The notes: generated by a model from the sequence alone, not told the origin. Shown: positions 41,666 through 51,270, counted from the first letter of the stretch. The stretch is DNA of 64,000 nt from Spirochaetota bacterium (GCA_018262985.1 JADFDI010000003.1:347577-411576); one strand, 5' to 3'. A program made the numbers and translations.

Positions 41666-42618
41666 CCCGGGCGGATTACCTCCGCCGCGAGTACGAGGGC
41701 CGCGTCAACCGCGCCATCGACTTCGTGTACGCGAACTTCTCCCGCGACTTCGACCTCGACGAGCTGGCGGACGCGGCCGCCTTCAGCCGTTTCCATTTCC
41801 ACCGGGTCTTCCACGCCCTGACGGGCGAGACCCTGGCCGGCTTCGTCCGCCGCGTCCGCCTCGCCCGCTCCGCGGACCTGCTCCGTTCGGCGCCCGGCCT
41901 CGACGTCACGCAGGTCGCGCTCGAGTGCGGCTTCTCGGGGCCCTCGGTCTTCTCGCGAGCCTTCCGCGATCGCTACGGTTGTTCCCCGAGCGAGTGGCGC
42001 TCAGGCGACTTCCCCGCCCCGCGCTCCGCCCGCGACGAGAGCAAGCAAGGTCAAGCGGACGGCAAGGGCGGTGATGCGGGCGGTCCGGAAACCGGCTACC
42101 CTTCAAGCATCGAACGACCCTTTAGGAGGGAACCCGTGACGAAGCTGAAGTACGAAGTCGAGGTCAAGGAGCTGCCCGAGCTGACCGTGGCCTACGCGCG
42201 CCACGTCGGGCCGTACAACGAGGTGGGCGAGGCCTTCGGCCGCCTCGGCCGCTGGGCCGGCCCCCGCGGCCTCTTCCGCCCCGGCGCCCTCTCGCTCGCC
42301 GTCTACCACGACAGCCCCGAGACCACCGAGGCCGCGAAGCTCCGCTCGAGCGCCTGCCTCTCCGTCCCGCCCGGCACTCCGGTCGACGGCGACATCGGCC
42401 TCATGAGCATCCCCGGCGGCACGTTCGCGGTGGGCCGCTTCGAGATCGCCGCCGACCAGTTCGGCGAAGCCTGGGACGCCCTCATGGGCGAGTGGCTCCC
42501 CGCCTCCGGCTGGCAGCCCGACGACCGCCCCTGCTACGAGGTCTACCTCAACGACCACGAGCAGCACCCGCGGAAGCACTTCATCATCGACATCTGCCAG
42601 CCCGTGAAACCCCTCTGA
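41662..42618 (+). CDS. AraC-family regulator with C-terminal GyrI-like effector domain
   Basis: The 318-residue protein has an N-terminal AraC/XylS DNA-binding domain (about 12-115) with two helix-turn-helix units: LDELADAAAFSRFHFHRVF and VTQVALECGFSGPSVFSRAFR. A low-complexity linker follows. The GyrI-like/SOUL-fold domain (about 155-318) contains YARHVGPYNEVGEAFGRL and YEVYLNDHEQHPRKHFIIDIC. Such fusions (Rob/SbmC-like) sense small cationic or amphipathic molecules. The GTG start overlaps the nudC stop. The last codons are duplicated about 410 bp downstream. Confidence 0.88.
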   Translation: MTRADYLRREYEGRVNRAIDFVYANFSRDFDLDELADAAAFSRFHFHRVFHALTGETLAGFVRRVRLARSADLLRSAPGLDVTQVALECGFSGPSVFSRAFRDRYGCSPSEWRSGDFPAPRSARDESKQGQADGKGGDAGGPETGYPSSIERPFRREPVTKLKYEVEVKELPELTVAYARHVGPYNEVGEAFGRLGRWAGPRGLFRPGALSLAVYHDSPETTEAAKLRSSACLSVPPGTPVDGDIGLMSIPGGTFAVGRFEIAADQFGEAWDALMGEWLPASGWQPDDRPCYEVYLNDHEQHPRKHFIIDICQPVKPL

Positions 42619-42652
42619 GCGCCGGCGCCGCCCGGAGGGCCGGCGGCCCCCG

Positions 42653-42915
42653 CGGTAAACCCCCAAGCCGCCCGAAGGGCCGGCTTGGGAGTCTACCGAA
42701 CCGCAAGTCCGACGCCACCCCGCCACGGTAAACCCCCAAGCCGCCCGAAGGGCCGGCTTAGGGGTTTACCGAACCGCAGGTCCGGCGCCACCCCCCGCGG
42801 TAAACCCCCAAGCCGCCCGAAGGGCCGGCTTGGGAGTCTACCGAACCGCAGGTCCGACGCCCCCCGCCACGGTAAACCCCCAAGCCGCCCGAAGGGCCGG
42901 CTTAGGGGTTTACCG
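42653..42915 (+). repeat. Four tandem 72-bp repeats, each a 46-bp palindrome
   Basis: Palindromes lie at 42653-42698, 42726-42771, 42798-42843 and 42870-42915, giving 73-, 72- and 72-bp periods. Each has the form CGGTAAACCCC, AAGCC, a GAA loop region and the complement. Arms vary as TTGGGAGTCTACC in copies 1 and 3 and TTAGGGGTTTACC in copies 2 and 4. They fill most of the gap between the AraC gene and gltS, and resemble a REP/BIME cluster. Confidence 0.92.
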
Positions 42916-42965
42916 AACCGCTGGCTTGAGCGGCTCGCGAAGCGAGTCCGCTCGAAGCACGCGGA

Positions 42966-42995
42966 GCGAACGCGGCCCGAAGGGTCCGCGTTCGC
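42966..42995 (+). repeat. Extra hairpin after the palindrome array
   Basis: A 30-base dyad GCGAACGCGG...CCGCGTTCGC has one G-T pair in the stem. It could be a terminator without a T-run. Confidence 0.55.
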
Positions 42996-42996
42996 C

Positions 42997-43041
42997 ATCA
43001 TCGGCATTGCCAGCCCGTGAAGCCGCTCCGAGCGTCGGGGC
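42997..43041 (+). repeat. Degenerate duplicate of the AraC-GyrI gene tail
   Basis: It aligns with 42583-42626 at roughly four in five positions with one gap, including GCCAGCCCGTGAA and GAGCG. It follows the palindrome array, so the array sits between two copies of the gene end. Nothing else is evident up to 43255. Confidence 0.7.
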
Positions 43042-43255
43042 CCCGGATGGATGAGGGGGTCCGGGAGGGGAAGGAAGGACGGCCGCGGCGCTCAGGCGAG
43101 CGCGCCCGCGCGGGCCGCCGCCGGCCTTCCTTTCCCCCCGGCCGATCCCGTCTCCCGGGGCGCGACCCGGGGACCCGTCGGGCGTTTCGGAGGCGCGCCC
43201 GCTCGCCTCCCATGCCTGAAACCTGGAAACATCCCCAGATTGACAATAAGCTCGC

Positions 43256-43284
43256 TTGCCGTCATCCTCGGTCACCGCTAATCT
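43256..43284 (+). promoter_or_regulatory. Candidate promoter for gltS
   Basis: TTGCCG at 43256-43261, a 17-bp spacer and TAATCT at 43279-43284 lie 20 bases before the ATG. Confidence 0.4.
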
Positions 43285-43303
43285 GGTGGCGGAGGTGCAC
43301 AAC

Positions 43304-44728
43304 ATGGGCATGTCGTGGAAGATCGTGATCGACGCGGGGGCCATCTCGGTGGCGCTCCTTTTGGCTACCTTCCTGCGCGCGAAACTGCGCTTCCTGCAGC
43401 GCTTCATGGTGCCGAACGCGCTGACCGCGGGCTTCATCCTGCTGCCGTTCTACAACTGGGCCATGCCTGCGCTCGGCTACGGCACCCACCGCCTCGGCGA
43501 GCTCGTGTACCACCTGCTCAACGTCTCGTTCATCGCCATGACCCTGCGCGCGCCGCACCCGAAGTCGAAGGACGAGCGCGGCGGCCCGCTCATGATCAGC
43601 GTCGCCATACTCTGGCAATACGCCATCCAGGCCCTCGTAGGCCTCCTCGCGGGCTTCGCCCTGCTCAGGCTCTTCTGGCCGGGGCTCTCGCCCGCGTTCG
43701 GACTCTTCCTGCCGCTCGGCTTCGCGCTCGGTCCCGGACAGGCCTTCGCCATCGGGCGCGGCTGGGAGCCCCTGGGCTTCGAGGGCGCCGCCACGGTGGG
43801 ACTCGCCTTCGCCGCCGTCGGCTACCTCTGGTCGAGCTTCGTCGGCGTGCCGCTCATCACCTGGGGCATCAAGCGGGGCCGGGTCGGCAAGGCCGCCCTC
43901 GAAGCCTTCAAGGACCGCACGCTCATGACCGGCATCGTGGAGAAGGGCCGGCAGGGCGGCGAGGCCGGCAGGCTGACCACGGACAGCGAGGCCATCGACA
44001 GCTTGAGCTTCCACGCGGGACTCGTGGTCTTCACCTACCTGCTCTCGTACCTGCTGCTCTCGGGCCTGACGAAGCTGCTCGCTTTCGCCGGACCGACCGG
44101 CGTCGAGCTCGCCACGAACCTTTGGGGTATCAACTTCATCTTCAGCTCGGTGACGGCCATGCTCGTGCGCGTCTGCCTGAAGGCCCTGGGAATCCAGCGC
44201 CTGGCCGACGACGCCACGCTGACCCGGCTCTCGGGCTTCGCGGTGGACTACATGGTGGCGGGCTCCATCGCCGCCATAGCCGTCACCTTCGTGGCGCGCT
44301 ACTGGGCGCCGCTCCTCGTCGTCACCACGCTCGGCGGCGTCGTCGTGACCGTGACGACCATCTGGATGGCGTCGCGGCTCTTCCGCGACCACCCCTACGA
44401 GCGCATGCTCATGGTCTACGGCTGCTCGACCGGCACGCTCTCGACGGGCCTGGCCCTGCTCCGCGTGCTCGACCCCGAGTTCCGCACGCCCGTGGCCTCG
44501 GACTACATGAAGAGCGCGGGCATCAGCTTCCTGGCGGCCATCCCCTTCATCCTCTCCATCAACCTGCCGGCCAAGACCGGGCAGACCGGCGACTGGTCCT
44601 ACTTCTGGACCATGATCGCCGTGTCGGCGGCCTACCTCGTCGTCACGAGCGTCGCCTTCCTGGTCATGGCTCGCGGCCGCGGCCTCAAGGCTCCCGGCAA
44701 GCTCTGGCTGGACGGGCCGAAGGCCTGA
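43304..44728 (+). CDS. gltS: Sodium/glutamate symporter (GltS/ESS family)
   Basis: The 474-residue protein has two inverted five-helix halves with re-entrant loops carrying GFALGPGQAFAIG (first half) and MVYGCSTGTLSTGLALLRVLDPEF (second half), matching ESS glutamate:Na+ symporters. The cytoplasmic loop (about 190-240) is charged. I chose the ATG at 43304 because of the GGAGG site 8 bases before it; the frame is open from 43256. It imports glutamate with sodium. A terminator follows. Confidence 0.85.
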   Translation: MGMSWKIVIDAGAISVALLLATFLRAKLRFLQRFMVPNALTAGFILLPFYNWAMPALGYGTHRLGELVYHLLNVSFIAMTLRAPHPKSKDERGGPLMISVAILWQYAIQALVGLLAGFALLRLFWPGLSPAFGLFLPLGFALGPGQAFAIGRGWEPLGFEGAATVGLAFAAVGYLWSSFVGVPLITWGIKRGRVGKAALEAFKDRTLMTGIVEKGRQGGEAGRLTTDSEAIDSLSFHAGLVVFTYLLSYLLLSGLTKLLAFAGPTGVELATNLWGINFIFSSVTAMLVRVCLKALGIQRLADDATLTRLSGFAVDYMVAGSIAAIAVTFVARYWAPLLVVTTLGGVVVTVTTIWMASRLFRDHPYERMLMVYGCSTGTLSTGLALLRVLDPEFRTPVASDYMKSAGISFLAAIPFILSINLPAKTGQTGDWSYFWTMIAVSAAYLVVTSVAFLVMARGRGLKAPGKLWLDGPKA

Positions 44729-44798
44729 GCGCGGACGCGCGGAACGGAAAAGAGGGTAGGGGAGGGAAGGCGACTCGGTCGCCCTCCCGCATCCCGAG

Positions 44799-44828
44799 AA
44801 GGCCGTCGCGGCACGCGGCGGCCTTTTT
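44799..44828 (+). terminator. Rho-independent terminator after gltS
   Basis: A GGCCGTCGC/GCGGCGGCC stem with a GGCAC loop is followed by TTTTT. Confidence 0.85.
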
Positions 44829-44867
44829 CGCATGCACCCGATGGCTCGCGCGACCTTCCCGCCGCAT

Positions 44868-44985
44868 CCGCGGTGCGGCGCCCGTCCGCCCGTTCGCGGC
44901 GCCCGCGCGGGCGGGGTGCGGCCCCGTCGGACGCGCGGTGCGGCGCCCCCCCCCCCCCCCCCCCCCGCGTTCGCGGCGACCGCGC
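44868..44985 (+). repeat. Degenerate direct repeat containing a 21-base C tract
   Basis: GCGGTGCGGCGCCC near 44870 and again near 44936 are each followed by CGTTCGCGGCG. In the second copy the two parts are separated by the 21-C run at 44946-44966. Homopolymers this long are slippage-prone. No gene fits in 44829-45115. Confidence 0.75.
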
Positions 44986-45047
44986 CGTAGTATCGCCGCT
45001 CGACTCCGTTCAGCTCCCGGAAGTTCCTTTAAAGCGCTGAATATGTC

Positions 45048-45076
45048 TTGCAGTATCCCCAAAGTTGACGTATGCT
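45048..45076 (+). promoter_or_regulatory. Promoter for the HTH-hydrolase operon
   Basis: TTGCAG, 17 bp and TATGCT lie 40 bases before the start codon and about 80 bases downstream of the C21 tract. Confidence 0.65.
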
Positions 45077-45115
45077 CCTTAATGCTCCCATTTCGAGGGG
45101 CGCAAGGAGGCGGGC

Positions 45116-45577
45116 ATGGCCGATCGCTTCTACTCGGTCGAGGAGCTCTCGACCATCCTCAAGCTGCACCCGAAGACCGTGCTCCGCTTCATCCGCGAAG
45201 GGCGCATCGCGGCGCGGAAGCTCGGCCGGTCCTGGCGGGTGACCCGCGAGGCGCTCGAAGCCTACGCGCACGCGGAGTTCGCCTCGGGTCCTGGGCCCGA
45301 GGGACCGGTCGACCTCGCGGCCGCCGCGCGTCGCGCGCGGGTGTCGGCGATCGTCGAGATCGACGCGGAGGACTCGGCGGAGGCTTCGCGGCTCTCGAAC
45401 ACCCTGATGGCGGCGCTCAACTGCAAGGACCCCGCCTGGGGCGAGTCGCGCTTCGACTTCCTCTACTTTCCGGAGCTCCGGAAGGCGAAGTACGCGCTCT
45501 ACGGCACGCCGCGCTTCATCGCGGAAATCATGGCCATGCTCGACCGCCTCGGCGCCACGGAAGGGGGAGGGACATGA
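45116..45577 (+). CDS. Helix-turn-helix regulator with C-terminal ligand-type domain
   Basis: The 153-residue protein has an excisionase/MerR-like N-terminus (YSVEELSTILKLHPKTVLRFIREGRIAARKLGRSWRVTREALEAY). The C-terminal half has no clear family but contains IVEIDAEDSAEASRLSNTLMAAL and looks like an alpha-beta domain. An AAGGAGG site lies upstream. It overlaps the hydrolase gene (ATGA), so it probably regulates or serves with it. Confidence 0.8.
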   Translation: MADRFYSVEELSTILKLHPKTVLRFIREGRIAARKLGRSWRVTREALEAYAHAEFASGPGPEGPVDLAAAARRARVSAIVEIDAEDSAEASRLSNTLMAALNCKDPAWGESRFDFLYFPELRKAKYALYGTPRFIAEIMAMLDRLGATEGGGT

Positions 45578-46428
45578 AAGCCTCGGTCTGGAAGACGGAA
45601 GCGGGCCGCGACCTGGTCCTCGCGAGGTACCGCGCCCACCTGGACTCGAGCCTCGGCGAGGGTACCGAGCGGCGCTTCCTCGATACCTCGTACGGCCCGA
45701 CCTTCACGGTCGGCATGGCCGCGCCCGGGAAGCCGCCCGTGGTGCTCCTCCACGGCTCGGCCTCGAACAGCGCGAGCTGGCTCGGCGTCCTGCCGCTCTA
45801 CGCGCGGCGCCTTTCCGCGCATTGCCTCGACATCCCCGGCGAGCCGGGCCTGAGCTCGCCCGAGCGCCTCCGCCTCGCCTCCGACGCCCCCTCGCGCTGG
45901 CTCGGGGAGTGCCTCGACGCGCTCGGCCTCGAGCGCGTCGCCTTCGTCGGCATGAGCCTCGGGGGCTGGTACGCTCTCGACTTCGCCGCGCGGCATCCGG
46001 AGCGGGTATCGGCGCTCTCGCTCTTCGCCGCGGGCGGCATAGCGCCGCAGCGGATCGGCTTCCTCTTCACCGCGCTCGCCTGCCTGGCGCTCGGCGCGAA
46101 GGGTCGGCGCCTGCTCGCCCGGGCGATCTACCGCGACGCCGAGATTCCGGAGGAGCTGCTAGAATACCAGGCCCTCGTGTCGCGGCACTTCAGGCCGCTC
46201 GCCGAACCGCTCCCGATCTTCCCCGACTCATCGCTCGCGCGGCTTGCCATGCCGCTCCAGTACATCGCCGGCGAGCATGACGCCCTGCTCCGCGCGGCGG
46301 ACTCGGTGGCGCGGCTCGAGGCCCTGCTGCCGGGCGCGGACGCGCGTCTCGTCGCAGGAGCGGGCCACGCCATAATCGACCGCTTCGGGGAGTCGGAAGC
46401 CTTCCTGGCGGGCGCCCTGCTGGCGTAG
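45574..46428 (+). CDS. Alpha/beta-hydrolase
   Basis: The 284-residue protein has an oxyanion loop VVLLHGSASNSASW, a nucleophile elbow FVGMSLGGWYALD, a cap region and a distal GAGHAIIDRFGE with the catalytic His. An Asp in GEHDALLR probably completes the triad. Typical of esterases, peptidases and related enzymes; the substrate cannot be told. Coupled to the HTH gene. Confidence 0.87.
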   Translation: MKASVWKTEAGRDLVLARYRAHLDSSLGEGTERRFLDTSYGPTFTVGMAAPGKPPVVLLHGSASNSASWLGVLPLYARRLSAHCLDIPGEPGLSSPERLRLASDAPSRWLGECLDALGLERVAFVGMSLGGWYALDFAARHPERVSALSLFAAGGIAPQRIGFLFTALACLALGAKGRRLLARAIYRDAEIPEELLEYQALVSRHFRPLAEPLPIFPDSSLARLAMPLQYIAGEHDALLRAADSVARLEALLPGADARLVAGAGHAIIDRFGESEAFLAGALLA

Positions 46429-46701
46429 AGCCGCCGCCTTTCGGGTGCGGCGGGAAGGCGAAGCGAGCCTGCGGGTGCTTTCGGGAAGGCGCCCGTCCGC
46501 CGCGGCCGGTCTTATCCGCCCGCGGCGAAGGCGCCCGAGTTGCCCTTCCCCCATCCCCGCCCCTATCCGTATTCCTCTACCTTCTTTTTCCTTCTCTTCT
46601 CTGTGCCTGCGTCGCTTCGCGCCGCTTTCGGAATGGAAGGATTCAGTGCCCGCGCTTCGCGCAGGCGACCTCATCTGCGCCTCCGTGGTTGATCTTCAAG
46701 A
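46429..46701. other. Intergenic gap with polypyrimidine tract
   Basis: No gene is seen. 46541-46606 is almost pure pyrimidine on the plus strand. A small perfect dyad TTGATCTT-C-AAGATCAA at 46689-46705 overlaps the stop codon of the acyltransferase gene and may help end its transcript. Confidence 0.5.
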
Positions 46702-47964
46702 TCAAAGCGGCATCGTGAAGGCCCTGCCCGCGGGCTCCGGCTGTTCGCCGCGCAGCTCCGCGAGGAACTCGAGGGCGGCCTGCCACTTGCGGCCGGAGCA
46801 CCAACGCCGCGCGAAACGGACCTGGTAGAGGGCCTTGCCGTCGTAGAACTCGAAGAGGTGCTGCTTGAGCGTGCCCACGCCCGAGAGCGAGGCGAGGGGG
46901 AAGGATAGCCGCCCGCCCACGAGCGGCGCGAGCTCGAGGCGGTCCGGGAAGAGCACGAGCGAACCCGTGCGCACCCGCCGCAAGGGGTTCATCTTGCGGC
47001 CCCGGAGCAGGGCGACGCCGGAGTCGGAGAAGAGCGGGGCGTCCGGGTGCTTCCTCGAACGCTCCTCGAGCCAGGCGCGGAAGGCGGCGCCCTGCCAGAG
47101 GTCCCACGCGCGGATGTCGCGGAAGCGGAAGCCCTTCGAATCGCCGATCGGGACGAAGCCGCCGCGGCGGTCGACCCGGGCGAGGGCGCCGCACCCGTGG
47201 CAGCGGAAGCGGTTGCGGAAGCTGCGGAGGCCGCCGACCTTGCCGCATTCGGGACACATGAAGAGGGCGAGCTCGAGGTGCTCGGCGCGCGCCCGGCCGC
47301 GCCAGGAGATCCGCCGTTCCCCGAGCCACGCGAACTCGTCGTGGGCCATTGCCGCGACGAGCCTTTCGTGGATTGCGTCGGCGTCGAGGGTCTTGAGCTC
47401 CTCGGACTCGAAGGCCCGCTTGAATTCGAGCTCGACGAGGCCCCGGCGCCGGCGCCACGACCAGCGGGGGAGCGAGAGGTACACGCCTTTCAGCACCACG
47501 ACGAAGACGGGCACCTTGAGCAGCTTGAGGAGCTTCGCGGTGCTCGGGAACACGCCCTGGGTGCGGCCGTCCCAGCTGGCCTGCCCCTCGGCGAAAATGC
47601 CCACGACGCCGCGCTTCTTCCGCACGACGTCCACCATCATGCCCACGGTCTCGAGGTCGGGTATGGCCTTGCTCTTCGGGATCGAGCCCACGAGGCGGAG
47701 CAGCGAGCGCATGAGGCGCGTGCGCATGTTGCCGTCGCTCGTCACCCAGTACACCGGTTCCGGCACCAACGAGCCGACCATGAAGGGGTCGATCATGCTG
47801 GCGTGAGTCGGGATGACCACGTAGGGCGGGCGCGTCGCGCGGACGGCCTCGAGCCCGACGGTTTCGACCTTGTAGGCCCGTTTGAGCCAGGCGCCGAAGC
47901 TGATCCTGAGCAGGCGGTTGAAGAAGCGGTAGTTGTTCGGGCTGTAACGGCTGCGGGACGGCAT
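46702..47964 (-). CDS. PlsC-type acyltransferase fused to a C-terminal zinc-ribbon domain
   Basis: The 420-residue protein has an N-terminal lysophospholipid acyltransferase domain with IPTHASMIDPF (the HX4D block) and GIFAEGQASWDG (the EGxxS-type substrate block). Past residue 230 comes a distinct part containing CPECG and CHGCG in about 25 residues, forming a zinc ribbon, and a further beta-rich domain (LSGVGTLKQHLFEFYDGKAL) resembling a GRAM- or PH-like fold. The known domain makes phosphatidic acid or remodels lysolipids; the added part could sense or bind another ligand. Divergent from the insertion sequence. Confidence 0.82.
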   Translation of the reverse strand: MPSRSRYSPNNYRFFNRLLRISFGAWLKRAYKVETVGLEAVRATRPPYVVIPTHASMIDPFMVGSLVPEPVYWVTSDGNMRTRLMRSLLRLVGSIPKSKAIPDLETVGMMVDVVRKKRGVVGIFAEGQASWDGRTQGVFPSTAKLLKLLKVPVFVVVLKGVYLSLPRWSWRRRRGLVELEFKRAFESEELKTLDADAIHERLVAAMAHDEFAWLGERRISWRGRARAEHLELALFMCPECGKVGGLRSFRNRFRCHGCGALARVDRRGGFVPIGDSKGFRFRDIRAWDLWQGAAFRAWLEERSRKHPDAPLFSDSGVALLRGRKMNPLRRVRTGSLVLFPDRLELAPLVGGRLSFPLASLSGVGTLKQHLFEFYDGKALYQVRFARRWCSGRKWQAALEFLAELRGEQPEPAGRAFTMPL

Positions 47965-48039
47965 CGGCGCTCCTTATCGTGGGCCGGCAGGGCGTCATTC
48001 GAGGCTAGCGGAAGCGCGGCTGAATGGCAACCCGTGACT

Positions 48040-49277
48040 AGTGTCACGAAGCTTCCGGGTACCTATCAATCCAGGGCATAAGCCGGGATGCGGCCGATCC
48101 AGTCGGTGCCCGGTGTCGGGAAGAGCTTCAGCCAAGCCCTCATCCCCGGGGTCGTCAGGGAGCTTCGTGAAAAGAACGCCCGCGCCTGGTAGAAGAGTCC
48201 CTCAAGCCCGAGCCGGACACCCTTGGGTATTCCCGCGACATCCGCATGTTTCCGCCTGTCGTTTCCGCGAGAGCCGACCAAGTAACGTTTCCGGTAATTA
48301 TGGTACCGCGCATAACACCAGAACCGAGCCATCCCGTTCGAGGCGCTGCGCGCGTGGCAGGTCGTTTCGCGTCGATGGGCTGCCTGGTCCTTCCTCAGCT
48401 CACGGTCCCAGTAATTCACGGGAAAGAGTGGATTCCAGCCGGTGCGCGGCTTCCGTGAACTCACGAGAACCCGCGCGACCCTATCCTTCCCGAGGGATCC
48501 CAGCGGATGCGCCGCAAGAGCCGACGTGTATTCCTTCTTAAGATCGGTGACGAGGACGAGGGGCTGATCCTTTCTCGGCGGCCGGTCACGGGCGAGTTGG
48601 TCGAGCAGCTCAGCGAACGACCGCTCGATCGCGCTCGCTTCGTAGGCCACCGCCCGGTCGTGCGCCGCACGCTTCGCCTTCTGGTCAGTTGTCATCGAGC
48701 CCGACCGCCTCAAGGTCGCGTGCGTCGCTTCAAGAAGGAAGCGCGAATCGCCGGCGACCGAAATGGTGATGTTGTTGGGAAAGAACTGCGACCGGTCGAA
48801 GCTCTGGAATCCGTCGATGGCGACCGGCTCCCGAGGATCGGCGAAGGCCCGCAGGTGGGAGTGGACCGCGAGCGCCTGACGCGAAAGTCGGTCGACGCGG
48901 TTCTGGACGCTGTCCGGGGACAGCCCGAAGTGCCGACCGAGCGCGCGACCGCTCATTGAGGAGGCGAGCAGCTCCTCGAACTCCCGATAGTCGACCACCT
49001 TTTTTGCATAGTAGTCGACGCGGAAAGTCTGCGTGGAAAAGTTCCGTCCACAGGCCTTGCAGCGGAACCGGGGAACACTGCCGAACGCGCGGGTTTCATG
49101 GTGCCCGTCACGTTCGAACCAGGACTGTTCAACCGGCGAAAGGTGGTGGACACACCCGGGTCGAGGGCAGAAGGGCGGATCCAAGGTCGGGCCGGGAAGG
49201 GCGAGGAGCTTATGCATGCCGGACTATCGTCGGCCCTCGGTTCTCTTGCTTGCGTTTCCCGGAAGCTTCGTGACACT
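48040..49277 (-). mobile_element. Insertion sequence with 20-bp perfect terminal inverted repeats
   Basis: AGTGTCACGAAGCTTCCGGG occurs at 48040-48059 and its exact reverse complement at 49258-49277, enclosing one transposase gene of 383 codons with 6 to 40 bases to each end. The element is 1238 bp long. I see no target-site duplication in the immediate flanks (GACT on the left, CAAC on the right), so it either makes none or is old or rearranged. The ends equal the 18-mer found elsewhere in this window. Confidence 0.88.
48066..49217 (-). CDS. DDE-type transposase with N-terminal zinc finger
   Basis: The 383-residue protein starts with a zinc-binding region (CPRPGC near 17, then FRCKACGRNFS near 52), typical of IS1/IS1595/ISL3-like transposases. 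A helix-turn-helix-like stretch (GRALGRHFGLSPDSVQNRVDR) follows. Acidic candidates for the catalytic core are VAIDGFQSFD, LVLVTDLKKE and a later Glu near NYWDREL/HRRET, after which comes ARFWCYARYHNYRKRYL. The frame is intact, so it may be functional. An exact IS family cannot be named without a search. Confidence 0.85.
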   Translation of the reverse strand: MHKLLALPGPTLDPPFCPRPGCVHHLSPVEQSWFERDGHHETRAFGSVPRFRCKACGRNFSTQTFRVDYYAKKVVDYREFEELLASSMSGRALGRHFGLSPDSVQNRVDRLSRQALAVHSHLRAFADPREPVAIDGFQSFDRSQFFPNNITISVAGDSRFLLEATHATLRRSGSMTTDQKAKRAAHDRAVAYEASAIERSFAELLDQLARDRPPRKDQPLVLVTDLKKEYTSALAAHPLGSLGKDRVARVLVSSRKPRTGWNPLFPVNYWDRELRKDQAAHRRETTCHARSASNGMARFWCYARYHNYRKRYLVGSRGNDRRKHADVAGIPKGVRLGLEGLFYQARAFFSRSSLTTPGMRAWLKLFPTPGTDWIGRIPAYALD

Positions 49278-49286
49278 CAACACGCC

Positions 49287-49316
49287 TTGCTTCGCGGCGC
49301 TGGCATAAGCTAGCAT
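49287..49316 (+). promoter_or_regulatory. Candidate promoter for the moxR/bat operon
   Basis: TTGCTT, an 18-bp spacer and TAGCAT begin 10 bases after the insertion-sequence right end and end 47 bases before the moxR ATG. Confidence 0.4.
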
Positions 49317-49363
49317 GGCCTGTCGCGCGCGGACCCGAGCCGGCGCGCGATCCGGAGGTCCCC

Positions 49364-50376
<1,013 letters not shown>

Positions 50377-50380
<4 letters not shown>

Positions 50381-51270
50381 GTTCGACCGGCGACCTGGCG
50401 ACGAACCGTCTGCTCAGGCGGCTCAAGTTCGCTTCGCCGATGGTCAGCCGCTCGCTGGCCTCGGGCGAATTCCGATCGGCCTTCAAGGGGCGCGGCGTGG
50501 AGTTCGACGGCCTGCGCGACTACGACGGCGCCGACGACGCCTCGCTCATCGACTGGAACGCGAGCGCCCGCTTCGGCCGCCCCTTCGTCAAGACCTTTCG
50601 CGAGTCGCGCGACCTGGCCCTTTTCGTCGTGTTCGACGCCTCCGCCTCCATGGACTTCGGCTCGCCGCGCTCGAAGCGCGAGACGGCCGCGGCGGCCTGC
50701 GGCCTTTTGTGCCTGGCGGCGGAGGAGGGCGGGAATCCTTCGGGAGCGCTCGTTTTCGCCGCAGCGCCGCTCCGCCTCGACCCGCCCGCCCACGGCCGCT
50801 CCCACGCCCTCGCCCTCGCCGAGCGCTTCGCCGCGCTTCGGCCTGAAGCGGGCGAGGGGGGCTCGGCCCTCGGCGACGCGCTCCGGGCGGCGAGCGCCGA
50901 CCTGAAGCGGCGCTCCGTCGTCGTCGTCGCGAGCGACTTCCTGAGCGCGGGCTGGGAACGTCCCTTCGCGGAGCTCGCCCGACGGCACGACGTCATAGCC
51001 CTGCGCGTGACCGACGGCGCCGACGGCGCCCTCCCGGCCCTGGCCGGAGCCTGCGCGGTGCGCGACGCGGAATCGGGCCGCGTGGCCGTGATCGACCCGC
51101 GTTCGGCCGACTGGACCGAATCCCGCGCGGCCTCCGGCGCGGAACGCAGGCTAGCGTGGCTCCGCGCCGTGGCTCGCGCCCGAGCCTCGCGCCTCGAGAT
51201 CGACACGGGCGAGGATCCTGCCCTGGCCTTGCTGCGCTTTTTCGACCGCCGCTCGCGGGGGGCGTCGTGA
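50377..51270 (+). CDS. DUF58-domain protein of the Bat operon
   Basis: The 297-residue protein carries the DUF58 core RGVEFDGLRDYDGADDASLIDWNASARFGRPFVKTFRE followed by VFDASASMDFG, a VWA-like MIDAS motif (DxSxS). DUF58 proteins sit next to MoxR in most such operons and are thought to be its substrates. The ATGA overlap with moxR and the GTGA overlap with the next gene show coupling. Confidence 0.92.

Noticed and set aside
48148-48164. Internal terminal-repeat-like sequence in the transposase gene
   Set aside because: It matches only about 12 of 16 positions and is in coding sequence; too weak to call a second end.
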